From contig NZ_KE992094.1 of assembly GCF_000466425.1 (NCBI RefSeq), positions 1-64,000 on the forward strand: a stretch of DNA of 64,000 nucleotides, given 5' to 3'. The stretch comes from Capnocytophaga sp. oral taxon 863 str. F0517 (GTDB lineage Bacteria > Bacteroidota > Bacteroidia > Flavobacteriales > Flavobacteriaceae). The stretch's first letter is position 1, and each line of letters begins with the position of its first letter. A program made the position numbers and the translations under genes. The notes beneath the pieces are model-generated. The model made no database searches, was not told the DNA's origin, and saw nothing but the letters and a program-made list of their open reading frames with translations. Below are positions 16,542 through 26,534 of this stretch, piece after piece.

Positions 16542-17589
16542 ATTCACTTAACCATATGTGATTATCTTTGAAAACCAAAGGAGTTTCAGGGAAATCCGTC
16601 TTGGTGAGGCGCTTTATCTCCTCAAAGACCTTATGGTTGGGATCTAATTCTAAGCCATTGGCTTTGCTCTGTTGGGTAGAAATCACTTTGGCATAGAGGA
16701 AATTACCTTTACCGTCGAGCTTGATATCCAATAAGGGTGCCATTCCATTAGGCCCATTGAGATTGAAGGTGCCATAGGTATTGAAATTTCCCATACTATA
16801 GGCGATAAACTTTTTCTTATAGACCTCCACAGCACGAGTTACATGAGGGCCATGTCCTAAGACAATATCGGCACCTGCATCTATAACAGCATGGGCAAAT
16901 TTATATACATTTCCACGATTTTCGCCGAAGAAGAATTCGTTTTGACGAGGAACATGGGTATACTTGGCTCCCTCAGCTCCTGCGTGAAAGGATACAATTA
17001 CAATATCGGCTTTAGCACGTAACTGTTTAACTAAGTCAATAGCCTGATCTAAATCGTTCACGGATAGCATGTTACTATTGGGTGAAAAGGCACAAAAGCC
17101 ATACTTGATACCCTCCTTTTCGAAGACTACCGACTTATTTTCGACAGGGCCAGCATGATAGATCCCTACCTCACTGAGTATGCGGGCAGTATTGCGCCTT
17201 CCTTTTTCACCAAAATCATTAGCATGGTTGTTGGCCGTACTCATAAGGTTGAAGCCCGTATCCTTGAGGATTTTTCCATAGCGGTCAGGCATACGGAAAG
17301 CATAGCAGGTACCCTCTTTGGAGTTTCGACACTTTTCTGAATTACCAGAATCTAAGATAGCTCCTTCTAAGTTTCCAAAAACAATATCCCCTTTTAGATA
17401 AGGCTTGACAGCCTTAAAGCTTCCTTTGGCATCGTCCTTGGGAAGATTTCCAGCAGGAAAGCCCGAACCGATCATTACATCGCCTACAGCTACTATGGAG
17501 AGGGTGTCTTTGGAAGGAGTAGCCTGTCCATAAATAAAACTACTGAAAACGAATGAGATACTCGTTAGAAAAATATATGATATCTTCAT
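16540..17589 (-). CDS. CapA-family metallophosphatase-like protein
   Basis: A 349-residue exported protein. The signal peptide is about 22 residues (ISYIFLTSISFVFSSFIYG). The mature part is a PGA_cap/CapA domain with a calcineurin-like fold: VAVGDVMIG (34-42), FGNLEGAI, ANNHANDFG and GHGPHV supply the metal ligands. The founding member works in poly-gamma-glutamate capsule production, but most Bacteroidota homologues stand alone and their substrate is unknown. No capsule genes are nearby. The 3' end overlaps the T run of the bioF terminator. Confidence 0.9.
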   Translation of the reverse strand: MKISYIFLTSISFVFSSFIYGQATPSKDTLSIVAVGDVMIGSGFPAGNLPKDDAKGSFKAVKPYLKGDIVFGNLEGAILDSGNSEKCRNSKEGTCYAFRMPDRYGKILKDTGFNLMSTANNHANDFGEKGRRNTARILSEVGIYHAGPVENKSVVFEKEGIKYGFCAFSPNSNMLSVNDLDQAIDLVKQLRAKADIVIVSFHAGAEGAKYTHVPRQNEFFFGENRGNVYKFAHAVIDAGADIVLGHGPHVTRAVEVYKKKFIAYSMGNFNTYGTFNLNGPNGMAPLLDIKLDGKGNFLYAKVISTQQSKANGLELDPNHKVFEEIKRLTKTDFPETPLVFKDNHIWLSE

Positions 17590-17614
17590 AAATTATAATT
17601 CTTTGTTTTCATGC

Positions 17615-17646
17615 AAAAAGAGGTAAATTTATCCGATTTACCTCTT
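17615..17646 (-). terminator. Terminator of FAD oxidoreductase gene
   Basis: On the minus strand AAGAGGTAAAT pairs with ATTTACCTCTT across a 7-base loop and is followed by TTTG; it lies between the FAD gene stop and the CapA gene start. Confidence 0.8.
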
Positions 17647-17669
17647 ATAGTGTGAATAATAGTCTGTTT

Positions 17670-18719
17670 TTACAGGAAAAATCGTTCATGACGAGAGATA
17701 TTCATTTCCTTGTCTATTGTTTTTCCATTTTCTATAAAATCGTAGAGCGCGGTAGCCGTATAGGGGGCTAAAAGAGCTCCGTGAGTTCCCAAACCATTGA
17801 GAATGAATAGATTATTGTATTTAGGATGGGAGCCTACTAAGGGACGACGATCCTTTACAGTAGGGCGGATACCTGCCATTTGTCCTGTGATACGATAGGG
17901 GCAACTGATGAGTCGCTCGAGCTTCTCTATAAGCGCCTGCCTACCATGAGAAGTAGGGGAGGGGTCTTTGTCATCATTGTCATAGGTGGTACCTATCTTG
18001 AAAGTATTCCCTCCTAAAGGAGCAATAAAGCCATCGGACTTGAGTACCCCGTCCAGCTGTAGGTCATCAGCCTCAAAACTAAGGAGTTCTCCCTTGCTTC
18101 CTACCATAGGAAGGTAATTGAAGAAAGGATTGTGCACCATGCCATAGCCCTCGCAGAAGACAATTCGCTTGGCTGAGATTCCCTTATAACAAACGCTATC
18201 TTCCTTTATCTCCAAGGCATTATAATCCAATTTTTCTTGGAAATATACGCCTTCTTTCTGTAGTTTTTCTTGATAAGCAGGAATAAGTACCCTGGTATTG
18301 ATAAGCCCTGTATGTAGCACTTCACCTACTCCAAAAGGCGTATCCACATAAGGAGAAAGCCCACTGAGCACCTCTGTGGAGAGATATTGGGATAGGATAG
18401 GCTTATCGGAGGCTACAAACCAGTTGTTCTTCTCCTCAATAGAGGTAAACTTTCGGAATACCCGTAACTTATAGATGAAAGAGGTGGCTAACTTACGCTC
18501 TATTTCTGAGAAGAAGGTAGGAAGTAGTGACATCTGTTCTTCCACTCGCCATACAGGGGTAAAACGCTTGAGAATAATGGGGTTGAACATAGCACCCGCC
18601 ACCGTAGTCACAGGGGAAGGATCCTCACTGAAGACCACGAAGGACTTTTGGTGCTTCTCCAACAGATACACCAAGCTACAGCCAGCAAATCCAAAACCGA
18701 CCAAAATATAATCTTTCAT
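17670..18719 (-). CDS. FAD-dependent oxidoreductase (DAO family)
   Basis: A 349-residue flavoprotein. The dinucleotide fold begins at residue 5 with GFGFAG (8-13). GAMFNPIILKRFTP follows, then a C-terminal FAD-contacting region with AGIRPTVKDRRPLVG and NGLGTHGALLAP, the layout of the D-amino-acid oxidase/MnmC2-like family. The amine substrate cannot be inferred. It is preceded 22 nt upstream by the N-acetylglucosamine-kinase-like gene, probably in one transcript. Confidence 0.85.
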   Translation of the reverse strand: MKDYILVGFGFAGCSLVYLLEKHQKSFVVFSEDPSPVTTVAGAMFNPIILKRFTPVWRVEEQMSLLPTFFSEIERKLATSFIYKLRVFRKFTSIEEKNNWFVASDKPILSQYLSTEVLSGLSPYVDTPFGVGEVLHTGLINTRVLIPAYQEKLQKEGVYFQEKLDYNALEIKEDSVCYKGISAKRIVFCEGYGMVHNPFFNYLPMVGSKGELLSFEADDLQLDGVLKSDGFIAPLGGNTFKIGTTYDNDDKDPSPTSHGRQALIEKLERLISCPYRITGQMAGIRPTVKDRRPLVGSHPKYNNLFILNGLGTHGALLAPYTATALYDFIENGKTIDKEMNISRHERFFL

Positions 18720-18741
18720 TATTTGATTTTGGGCTATGGGT

Positions 18742-19602
18742 TTATTTTTTATTTTTATGTAATAGATGATACTCTACTAAGCCATCAATAGGCTTGCGGA
18801 TAACCTTACCTACTTTTAGTTTGTTTTCAGCAAATACTTCTTTTACCAAATCCTGCAGGTAGAAAGCGATACTACCTACAAAGTTGATAGGCACCTCATT
18901 GCGGGCTTCGTATTGTACCACCCAGTGATCGATGAAGAGCTGTACACCTTCTCGGATGATGCGCTGGCAATAAGCATCATTTTTATTTTCCACCAAAAAG
19001 CGAGCAAAAGTAGCTAGGTAACTATTAGGGTTAGGCAATTTGTACAAGTGAGACTTAATCACATCCGAGTTAAGCTCGTATTCGTGTTCGAACTTATTTC
19101 TTAGATGTTCCGGCATGATTTTGAAGTAGTAATCCACAATAAGTCTTTTCCCGAAGAAGTTTCCACTACATTCGTCCATGAGGGAATACCCTAAGGAATC
19201 CACGGCTTGGTGTAGCTTTTTTCCATCCCAATAGGAGCAGTTAGCCCCTGTACCGAGAATACCTACAATGGCTTTTTCGCCATCGGCGGTAGTGGCATGT
19301 ACGGCAGCATAAGTATCTTCTTTTACCACAATAGTAGCATTGGTGAAGAAACGTTGTAAGATTGCCTGAAGGAATACTCTAAGTCGTTCTGTTCCACATC
19401 CAGCTCCGTAGAAATATACGTGTCGGGCACGTTTGCGGTTATCGTTGAGTTGTTCGTTGGTTGTAAGTCGTTCCATGGCGATTTCCTCGGTAAGGACTTC
19501 AGGATTAAGGCCAAGGGTCTGGGTGCCGAATTCTTTCATTCCTTTTTCGTTCAGAGCAGTCCAGTCGGCTTTGGTTGCTCCACTATCTACTATAAAAATC
19601 AT
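18742..19602 (-). CDS. BadF/BadG-type ATPase, N-acetylglucosamine kinase-like
   Basis: This 286-residue protein belongs to the ASKHA fold. It has the phosphate-1 motif VDSGATKADW (5-14), YFYGAGCGTERL, GILGTGANCSYWDGK and the C-terminal VGSIAFYLQD adenosine motif. Members of this length in Bacteroidota are annotated as N-acetylglucosamine kinase and would salvage GlcNAc or peptidoglycan sugars. No sugar transporter is adjacent, so specificity is inferred. It is the first gene of a pair with the FAD oxidoreductase. Confidence 0.87.
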   Translation of the reverse strand: MIFIVDSGATKADWTALNEKGMKEFGTQTLGLNPEVLTEEIAMERLTTNEQLNDNRKRARHVYFYGAGCGTERLRVFLQAILQRFFTNATIVVKEDTYAAVHATTADGEKAIVGILGTGANCSYWDGKKLHQAVDSLGYSLMDECSGNFFGKRLIVDYYFKIMPEHLRNKFEHEYELNSDVIKSHLYKLPNPNSYLATFARFLVENKNDAYCQRIIREGVQLFIDHWVVQYEARNEVPINFVGSIAFYLQDLVKEVFAENKLKVGKVIRKPIDGLVEYHLLHKNKK

Positions 19603-19632
19603 AATTTTTGAGGTATTAGGTGAACATATTTG

Positions 19633-19673
19633 AAAAAAAGACGTATGTTTTAGAAATCACACGTCTTTTTTTT
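19633..19673 (-). terminator. Terminator of gapA
   Basis: AAAAAAAGACGTATG (19633-19647) and CACACGTCTTTTTTT (19658-19672) form a 15-bp stem with a 10-base loop. The A- and T-rich flanks make it suitable in both directions. Confidence 0.85.
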
Positions 19674-19686
19674 CATCTTTTACAGA

Positions 19687-20700
<1,014 letters not shown>

Positions 20701-20724
20701 TTAATTATTTGTATAATATTTAAC

Positions 20725-20916
20725 TTATTTAGGTTCTTTTGGAGGTATTTTTTTAGAAAGCATATAGATACCTACGACCATCAATACCAACCCAGCCATT
20801 AGGATATATTGCTCCTGAAAGAGCCTATATTCCTTTTTGGATTGTAGGTAGAGCAGTAGTGTTCCCAATATCATTAGGGTATAGGCAACTATATTGGTCT
20901 TCTTTAGAATACTCAT
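20725..20916 (-). CDS. Small two-helix membrane protein
   Basis: A 63-residue protein with two hydrophobic helices (about 10-26 and 37-54) and a basic C-terminal tail (KKIPPKEPK). No family is recognised. It begins 4 nt after the pncB stop and is followed 36 nt later by gapA on the same strand, so it is likely expressed; the close packing is the main evidence that it is real. Confidence 0.65.
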   Translation of the reverse strand: MSILKKTNIVAYTLMILGTLLLYLQSKKEYRLFQEQYILMAGLVLMVVGIYMLSKKIPPKEPK

Positions 20917-20920
20917 ATTT

Positions 20921-22108
20921 TTAAGAATGGATACGTAACAATTCCTTTGCCAATTCTATCATTCGGGGATCTCCGGTATGCTTGAGAGGTTCATCGGAGA
21001 GCTTGACGGTTTTGATCCATTCGCGGTCAGAGGTAAGCACTTCGGTGAGTTTCATTACAATATTCATGGGCTTTAGACCTACATCGTTGGTAAGATTGGT
21101 TCCAATTCCAAAAGAGAAGCCTATTTTACCGCGGCAGTATTTGGTAATAGCTTCTACTTTTTCAGGAGTAAGTCCGTCGGAGAAGATGATATATTTGGAA
21201 AGGGGATTGATACCGAATTTTTTATAATGTTCTATGGTTTTGTTTGCAAATTCGATAGGGTCACCACTATCGTGGCGTACACCATCAAAAAGTTTGGCAA
21301 ACTTGGTATCGAACTGCTTGAAAAAGACATCCGTAGTATAAGTATCAGAAAGAGCTACTCCTAAGTCGCCTCTATAGACATCCACCCAATGTTCAAGAGA
21401 CATGGCATTGGACATCTTAAATCCATATTCAGCAGCATGGAACATGAACCATTCATGTGCATGAGTACCGATGGGTTTTACCTTGTACTTCATAGCAAAA
21501 TGCACATTGCTTGTTCCGGAGAAGTTATGGCGATGGGACTGTATAAGTGTCTGCATTACTAAGTCATGAGTGCGGTAAGAATGTCGCCTACGAGTGCCAA
21601 ATTCGGCAAAGATTACATCCAAAGCCTCATAATCATGGATCTTGTGAGAAGTCTTAGCGATGATTTGTTCGTCATTCCAAGCCACCGCTCCTGTGAGCTT
21701 GTAATATAATTCACTGATGGTAGCCAAAAGCGGTACTTCCCATAGAATAGTTCGGTACCAATAGCCTTCCACACTTACTTTAAGTTCTGTTCCTTGTTGG
21801 GAGATATGTACTTCAGAAGGATCATACCGATAACCTTCTAAGAAATCAATATAAACAGGATTCAGATAAGGACAGGAAGCTTTTAAGAATTCTTTTTCCT
21901 CCTTTGATAGCTTAAGTTGCGCCATTTGATTAACAGCTTCTTGCATTGCTTTGGCGAAGCCTTCCGGAAATTCATGCTTTCCACGATTGATGAACTCATA
22001 ACGACCTTTCACCGCAGGAAATAGCTTTACAACAGCGCACTGCATAGTGAATTTGTAGAAATCATTATCTAAGATAGAAGTAAATATGGGAGGTGTAGCT
22101 ATTGACAT
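20921..22108 (-). CDS. pncB: Nicotinate phosphoribosyltransferase
   Basis: This 395-residue enzyme salvages nicotinate to nicotinate mononucleotide using PRPP, feeding NAD synthesis. Recognisable blocks are LDNDFYKFTMQCAV near the N-terminus, AEFGTRRRHS in the middle, GTSNVHFA, the phosphate loop VRHDSGDP, and FGIGTNLTND near the C-terminus. The length is normal. It has a complete promoter at 22144-22174. Confidence 0.96.
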   Translation of the reverse strand: MSIATPPIFTSILDNDFYKFTMQCAVVKLFPAVKGRYEFINRGKHEFPEGFAKAMQEAVNQMAQLKLSKEEKEFLKASCPYLNPVYIDFLEGYRYDPSEVHISQQGTELKVSVEGYWYRTILWEVPLLATISELYYKLTGAVAWNDEQIIAKTSHKIHDYEALDVIFAEFGTRRRHSYRTHDLVMQTLIQSHRHNFSGTSNVHFAMKYKVKPIGTHAHEWFMFHAAEYGFKMSNAMSLEHWVDVYRGDLGVALSDTYTTDVFFKQFDTKFAKLFDGVRHDSGDPIEFANKTIEHYKKFGINPLSKYIIFSDGLTPEKVEAITKYCRGKIGFSFGIGTNLTNDVGLKPMNIVMKLTEVLTSDREWIKTVKLSDEPLKHTGDPRMIELAKELLRIHS

Positions 22109-22143
22109 AATTACTAAGAATAAGGGTATCTTTTAAAACCACA

Positions 22144-22174
22144 CAAAGGTAAGAAAAAAAAATAAGAAAACAAA
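22144..22174 (-). promoter_or_regulatory. Promoter of pncB
   Basis: On the minus strand TTTG (22174-22171) and TACCTTTG (22151-22144) are separated by 19 bases, the same geometry as at pckA and tRNA-Ser. Confidence 0.85.
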
Positions 22175-22271
22175 GCTATTTTTCAAATTTATTATAAAAA
22201 ATCTATAACTAATTGAAATACAGAGCGAAGAAAAATTTTTGATGAAAAAATAGAAAAAAAATCATTTTTTC

Positions 22272-22302
22272 TTTGTAGAATAAAAAAAAAGTTATACCTT
22301 TG
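22272..22302 (+). promoter_or_regulatory. Promoter of tRNA-Ser
   Basis: TTTG (22272-22275), 19 bases, then TACCTTTG (22295-22302). It lies 32 nt upstream of the mature tRNA 5' end. Confidence 0.88.
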
Positions 22303-22334
22303 CACCCGAATTAAAACAGTGTTTTATTCACTGG

Positions 22335-22417
22335 AGAAATGGCAGAGCGGTCGAATGCGGCGGTCTTGAAAACCGTTGAGGGTAACACCTCCGGGGGTTC
22401 GAATCCCTCTTTCTCCG
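22335..22417 (+). tRNA. tRNA-Ser (anticodon TGA)
   Basis: A cloverleaf can be drawn by eye: acceptor GGAGAAA (22335-22341) with TTTCTCC (22410-22416) and discriminator G at 22417. The anticodon stem is GCGGT/ACCGT with loop CTTGAAA (anticodon TGA at 22369-22371). A long variable arm (GTTGAGGGTAACACCTCC region) is typical of class II serine tRNAs, and the T-loop is GTTCGAATC. CCA is not encoded. It reads UCN codons. Confidence 0.96.
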
Positions 22418-22444
22418 CAATACATTGATTTTTAAGGTTTAGTA

Positions 22445-22480
22445 AAAAGGCTTAGGAATATATTCTTAAGCCTTTTGTTT
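22445..22480 (+). terminator. Terminator after tRNA-Ser
   Basis: AAAAGGCTTAGGA (22445-22457) pairs with TCTTAAGCCTTTT (22464-22476) with one wobble; the loop is ATATAT. It is followed by GTTTTG. Confidence 0.85.
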
Positions 22481-22508
22481 TGTGCTTAAGTGAATCAATA
22501 GGATACAA

Positions 22509-22541
22509 AAAAATACTTTCCCTTATTGGGGAAAGTATTTT
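22509..22541 (-). terminator. Terminator of the TPR gene
   Basis: AAATACTTTCCC and GGGAAAGTATTT form a 12-bp stem. On the minus strand a run of T follows the stem, as needed for the gene ending at 22562. Confidence 0.85.
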
Positions 22542-22561
22542 CTATAAAAATGATGTGCATT

Positions 22562-23821
22562 TTATTTTTTCTCAGCAATAGCTCTAATTCTTTTATAGTT
22601 GGTTACATCATCTAAAGATAAATAGATGTTGGACAAGTATTCCAATACTACTTTGTTAGGTTCTTTGGCATCATTATTGACATATTCATTGAGCACTTCA
22701 GCGGCTTGTCTGTAAAGATTATCTTTTTTAGTCTTTAGCTCGTTGAATTTTTTGATGTCACTGGCTGTATTTCCTAAGGCATTCATAGGGTCTACTAAGG
22801 CATCTCCTTCTTTGGCAAAGGTAGTGGCGCAGTTCATAGCTGCGTCGGCATTTTTAGGATCTACCTTGAGCACTTTTTGGAAATATATCCTTGCTTGGTC
22901 ATTATTTCCCTTTTGGAGGTTTATTACCCCAATATTGTATAGGGCATTGACATTGTCGGGTTGTAGTTCTGTTACTTCTTTGGTCAGGGCTACATATTTG
23001 TCTATATTACCCAATTGGTAATATACATTTGCCTCCTGAGTGAGAAGTTCGGCATCCTTAGGGTAGTTCTTTCTTGCAAATTCAAAAGCCTTGATAGCCT
23101 CTTCTTTTTTTCCTTGATCTACATAAATATAAGCAATATTGCTGATAATTTCACGTTTTTTGGAAGGCGTTTTCTCCTGAGTAGGGTTGGTATAGTTCCC
23201 CGTTTTCATTTTCATGTCACGGATATTCTTATCAGCAGATTTCTCTATCTGTCCGGTTTCTTTGTTTTTAGCCGCATAGAGGGTTTCGGATCCATCGTAC
23301 TTAAGATCCCTAAGTTCTAAGAAATAGTTCAAAGCCATGTCTTTTTCTTTACCTTGAGAGGCAGATACAGCAGCGTTGTATAGGAAAAGTGTATCCTTAG
23401 GGCTGAGACGATATACCTGTTCGAAAGCGATGGCAGCCTGCTTAAAGTCATTATTTTCGTAAGCAGATTGCCCTTTTTCTACAGCAAACTCGGCACCTTT
23501 ACCCTTAAGTACATCCAATTCTGTAGGGGTTTTTCCACCTACTTTTTTAGCTTCATTGAAAGCGTTGGTTGCTTCGGATAAAGCGTTGATATCGTTGGCT
23601 GCAATTGCTTTTTTTAGAGCAATTTCACCTTTTAGGAGGTAATATTCGGCAGAGGATTTTCTATCGTTCAAGGCACTGCTTTTGAGACTCTCTAAAAGCA
23701 ATTGTGCCTGAGAGAGTTCGTTCTTATCAATTGCCTTTTTTACTTCCTTAAGTTCTTTCTTTTGAGCAAAAGAAACAGCTGAAAAGGCCAAAGCTGTTAT
23801 TAGTAGCATACTTTTTTTCAT
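22562..23821 (-). CDS. Exported TPR-repeat protein
   Basis: A 419-residue protein with an N-terminal signal peptide (MLLITALAFSAVSFAQ). It is otherwise built from tetratricopeptide repeats, with clear helical pairs around the FEQVYRLSPKDTLFLYNAAV, YVDQGKKEEAIKAFEFARKN, TELQPDNVNALYNIG and YFQKVLKVDPKNADAAMN segments. It should be a periplasmic protein-protein scaffold. No enzymatic domain is seen. It lies 34 nt downstream of gyrA on the same strand and could be read through from it. Confidence 0.88.
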   Translation of the reverse strand: MKKSMLLITALAFSAVSFAQKKELKEVKKAIDKNELSQAQLLLESLKSSALNDRKSSAEYYLLKGEIALKKAIAANDINALSEATNAFNEAKKVGGKTPTELDVLKGKGAEFAVEKGQSAYENNDFKQAAIAFEQVYRLSPKDTLFLYNAAVSASQGKEKDMALNYFLELRDLKYDGSETLYAAKNKETGQIEKSADKNIRDMKMKTGNYTNPTQEKTPSKKREIISNIAYIYVDQGKKEEAIKAFEFARKNYPKDAELLTQEANVYYQLGNIDKYVALTKEVTELQPDNVNALYNIGVINLQKGNNDQARIYFQKVLKVDPKNADAAMNCATTFAKEGDALVDPMNALGNTASDIKKFNELKTKKDNLYRQAAEVLNEYVNNDAKEPNKVVLEYLSNIYLSLDDVTNYKRIRAIAEKK

Positions 23822-23855
23822 GGTAACTATCTGTTTATATTTGACTTATAATTAT

Positions 23856-26372
23856 TTATTCGGTTGGGGTAGGTTCCTGGGTATTTTCACCTTCGGGGAG
23901 TTCTTCTTCGTCCTCCTTCATCACCTTGGCTACGGCTGCGATAGAGTCATTTCCTTTGATATTGATCAGGCGCACCCCTTGGGTAGCACGTCCCATCACA
24001 CGGAGGTCGCTTACAGGAAGGCGGATGGCCATACCGGACTTATTGATAATCATCAGGTCATCCTCCTCTAAGACAGACTTGATAGCCACCAAGTTTCCTG
24101 TTTTATCAGTTACAGAAATCGTTTTTACCCCCTTACCGCCACGGTTGGTGATACGATAAACGGCTTCGCCTGTTTCAGGATCATCAATAAAGGTACGTTT
24201 TCCATAGCCATTTTCGGAGACAACCAATACGGTTTCCTCCTTAGGGTTCTCGATGGCGATCATACCGATGACTTCATCTTTGTCACTTTCCAGGGAGATA
24301 CCTCTCACTCCAGAGCCACTACGGCCTACCGCACGTACTTTTTCTTCAGGGAAACGAATAGCCTTACCTGATTTTACGGCAAGCATTACTTGGCTATTGC
24401 CAGAGGTAAGACGCGCTTCTAATAGTTCATCATCTTCTTTGATAGTGATGGCTACAATACCATTTTGGCGAGGGCGAGAATATTGCTCCAAGCAGGTCTT
24501 TTTGATAACCCCTTTTTTGGTAGCCATAATTACATAATGGCTATTGATATAATCCTGTTCCTTGAGATCATGGGTACAGATGACGGCTTTGACTAAGTCA
24601 TCGGAGGCAATATTGATAAGGTTTTGGATGGCACGTCCCTTGGTATTCTTTCCCCCTTCAGGAATTTCATATACCCTGAGCCAAAAACACTTTCCTTTTT
24701 CGGTAAAGAAGAGCATATATTGGTGGTTGGTTCCCACAAAGAGGTGTTCGATAAAGTCCTTATCTCGGGTAGCCGAGGCCTTTTGCCCTACACCACCACG
24801 AGCTTGGGTTTTGTATTCATTGACAGGGGTACGCTTGATATATCCCGCATTGGAAATGGTAATAACGACCTGTTCGTTGGGGATAATATCCTCAATGGAG
24901 ATATCGCCACCGGCATATTCTATGACAGATTTGCGTTCGTCCCCATATTTGGCTTTTATTTCTAAAAGTTCGTCTTTGATAATCTGGGTACGGCGTTCCT
25001 TGTGAGCTAAAATATCTTCTAAATCAATAATTTCAGCTAATTTTTTTTCGTATTCCTCTTTATATCCGATAATATCCAATTCATTGATACTCTGTAATCT
25101 AAGGTTTAGGATAGCAGTAGCCTGCATATCAGTAAGCTCAAATTCGGCCATCAAATCAGGTTTTGGAGGTTTGGAATGGCGGATAATAGCAATCGCTCGG
25201 TCAAGGGTATCCTCGGTGGCCATGATTTTCATAAGCCCTTCCAAGATATGGATACGCTCTTTTGCTTTCTTAAGCTCATACTGGGTACGCCTGTAGACTA
25301 CATCATAGCGGTGTTCTACAAAGTGGTATATCAAGTCTTTAAGGTTTAGCTGTTCAGGACGTCCATTGACTAAGGCAATATTATTAACACTAAAGGAAGA
25401 TTGCAGCGCAGTGTGCTTGAAGAGGTTGTTAAGCACTACATTAGGAATCGCATCTTTCTTAAGTTCATATACGATACGCATCCCACCCTTACCGGTTTGG
25501 TCTACAATATCGGCCAAGCCTTCGAGCTTACCCTCCTTGACCAAGTTGGAAGTTTGCTCACGCATGGTTTCAGGATTCACCTGATAAGGAACTTCGGTGA
25601 CAACGATATAGTCACGGTTATTGATTTCCTCGAAGTGCGCTTTGGCGCGGATAACCACGCGGCCACGGCCTGTTTTAAAAGCCTCACGTACGCCATCATA
25701 GCCGTAGATAATCCCTCCGGTAGGGAAGTCCGGTGCCTTGATATACTCCATGAGTTCATCAATGGTAATATCTTGATTGTCAAGATAAGCGATGGTACCA
25801 TCGACCACTTCCGCAAGGTTGTGAGGAGGCATATTGGTAGCCATCCCTACTGCGATACCGGCAGCCCCATTGACTAATAGGTTGGGGATACGAGTAGGCA
25901 AGACGGTAGGCTCCTCAAGAGTATCGTCAAAGTTCAGGGAGTGATCCACTGTTTCTTTGTCGATATCGATGAGCATATCTTCGGCTATTTTGCGCATTCT
26001 AGCCTCGGTATAACGCATAGCAGCAGGAGGATCCCCATCTATAGAACCGAAGTTACCTTGCCCATCTACGAGCATATAGCGCATATTCCACCACTGTGCC
26101 ATACGTACCATGGTATCATATACGGAAGAATCCCCATGAGGGTGGTACTTACCGAGTACTTCCCCGACGATACGAGCCGATTTCTTATGAGTGGTATTGC
26201 TACGTACGCCCAATTCAAGCATTCCAAAGAGTACACGACGATGCACAGGCTTCAGTCCATCACGCACATCAGGCAAGGCCCTAGAGACAATTACCGACAT
26301 TGAATAGTCAATGTAGGCTGTCTTCATCTGGTCTTCTATGTTAATAGGAATGAGTTTTTCTCCTTCAACCAT
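23856..26372 (-). CDS. gyrA: DNA gyrase subunit A
   Basis: An 838-residue type IIA topoisomerase subunit. The breakage-reunion domain has the active-site tyrosine Y121 in AAMRYTEAR, and the C-terminal beta-pinwheel includes a GyrA-box-like QARGGVG, distinguishing it from ParC. The quinolone region reads [11 protein letters not shown], so the positions equivalent to E. coli S83 and D87 (S82, D86 here) are the susceptible residues. The tail is acidic ([12 protein letters not shown]). It lies 157 nt downstream of lysC, separated by an inverted repeat, and 34 nt before a TPR gene. Confidence 0.97.
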   Translation of the reverse strand: MVEGEKLIPINIEDQMKTAYIDYSMSVIVSRALPDVRDGLKPVHRRVLFGMLELGVRSNTTHKKSARIVGEVLGKYHPHGDSSVYDTMVRMAQWWNMRYMLVDGQGNFGSIDGDPPAAMRYTEARMRKIAEDMLIDIDKETVDHSLNFDDTLEEPTVLPTRIPNLLVNGAAGIAVGMATNMPPHNLAEVVDGTIAYLDNQDITIDELMEYIKAPDFPTGGIIYGYDGVREAFKTGRGRVVIRAKAHFEEINNRDYIVVTEVPYQVNPETMREQTSNLVKEGKLEGLADIVDQTGKGGMRIVYELKKDAIPNVVLNNLFKHTALQSSFSVNNIALVNGRPEQLNLKDLIYHFVEHRYDVVYRRTQYELKKAKERIHILEGLMKIMATEDTLDRAIAIIRHSKPPKPDLMAEFELTDMQATAILNLRLQSINELDIIGYKEEYEKKLAEIIDLEDILAHKERRTQIIKDELLEIKAKYGDERKSVIEYAGGDISIEDIIPNEQVVITISNAGYIKRTPVNEYKTQARGGVGQKASATRDKDFIEHLFVGTNHQYMLFFTEKGKCFWLRVYEIPEGGKNTKGRAIQNLINIASDDLVKAVICTHDLKEQDYINSHYVIMATKKGVIKKTCLEQYSRPRQNGIVAITIKEDDELLEARLTSGNSQVMLAVKSGKAIRFPEEKVRAVGRSGSGVRGISLESDKDEVIGMIAIENPKEETVLVVSENGYGKRTFIDDPETGEAVYRITNRGGKGVKTISVTDKTGNLVAIKSVLEEDDLMIINKSGMAIRLPVSDLRVMGRATQGVRLINIKGNDSIAAVAKVMKEDEEELPEGENTQEPTPTE

Positions 26373-26478
26373 TGTAAAAGTTACTTTTTATTTCAAGGTG
26401 CTAATTTACAACCTTTTTTTGAGATAAGAAAATAAAATCAAAAAAATTAGGCTTAAAATACGTTTTTAACGTTTTGTT

Positions 26479-26534
26479 AATGATTAGTTTTTAGTGGTTA
26501 GTATCTAATCACTAAAAACTAACCACTAATCATT
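26479..26534. repeat. Long inverted repeat between lysC and gyrA
   Basis: AATGATTAG-TTTTTAGTGGTTAG pairs with CTAATCACTAAAAACTAACCACTAATCATT once a 7-base bulge is allowed. The distal arm covers the lysC stop codon. Strong transcript folding is expected in either direction. It is related to the spacer repeats at 54-88 and 3058-3120. Confidence 0.75.

Noticed and set aside
24562-25877. Long antisense ORFs inside gyrA
   Set aside because: They mirror the gyrA codon pattern, and no domain or promoter supports them.
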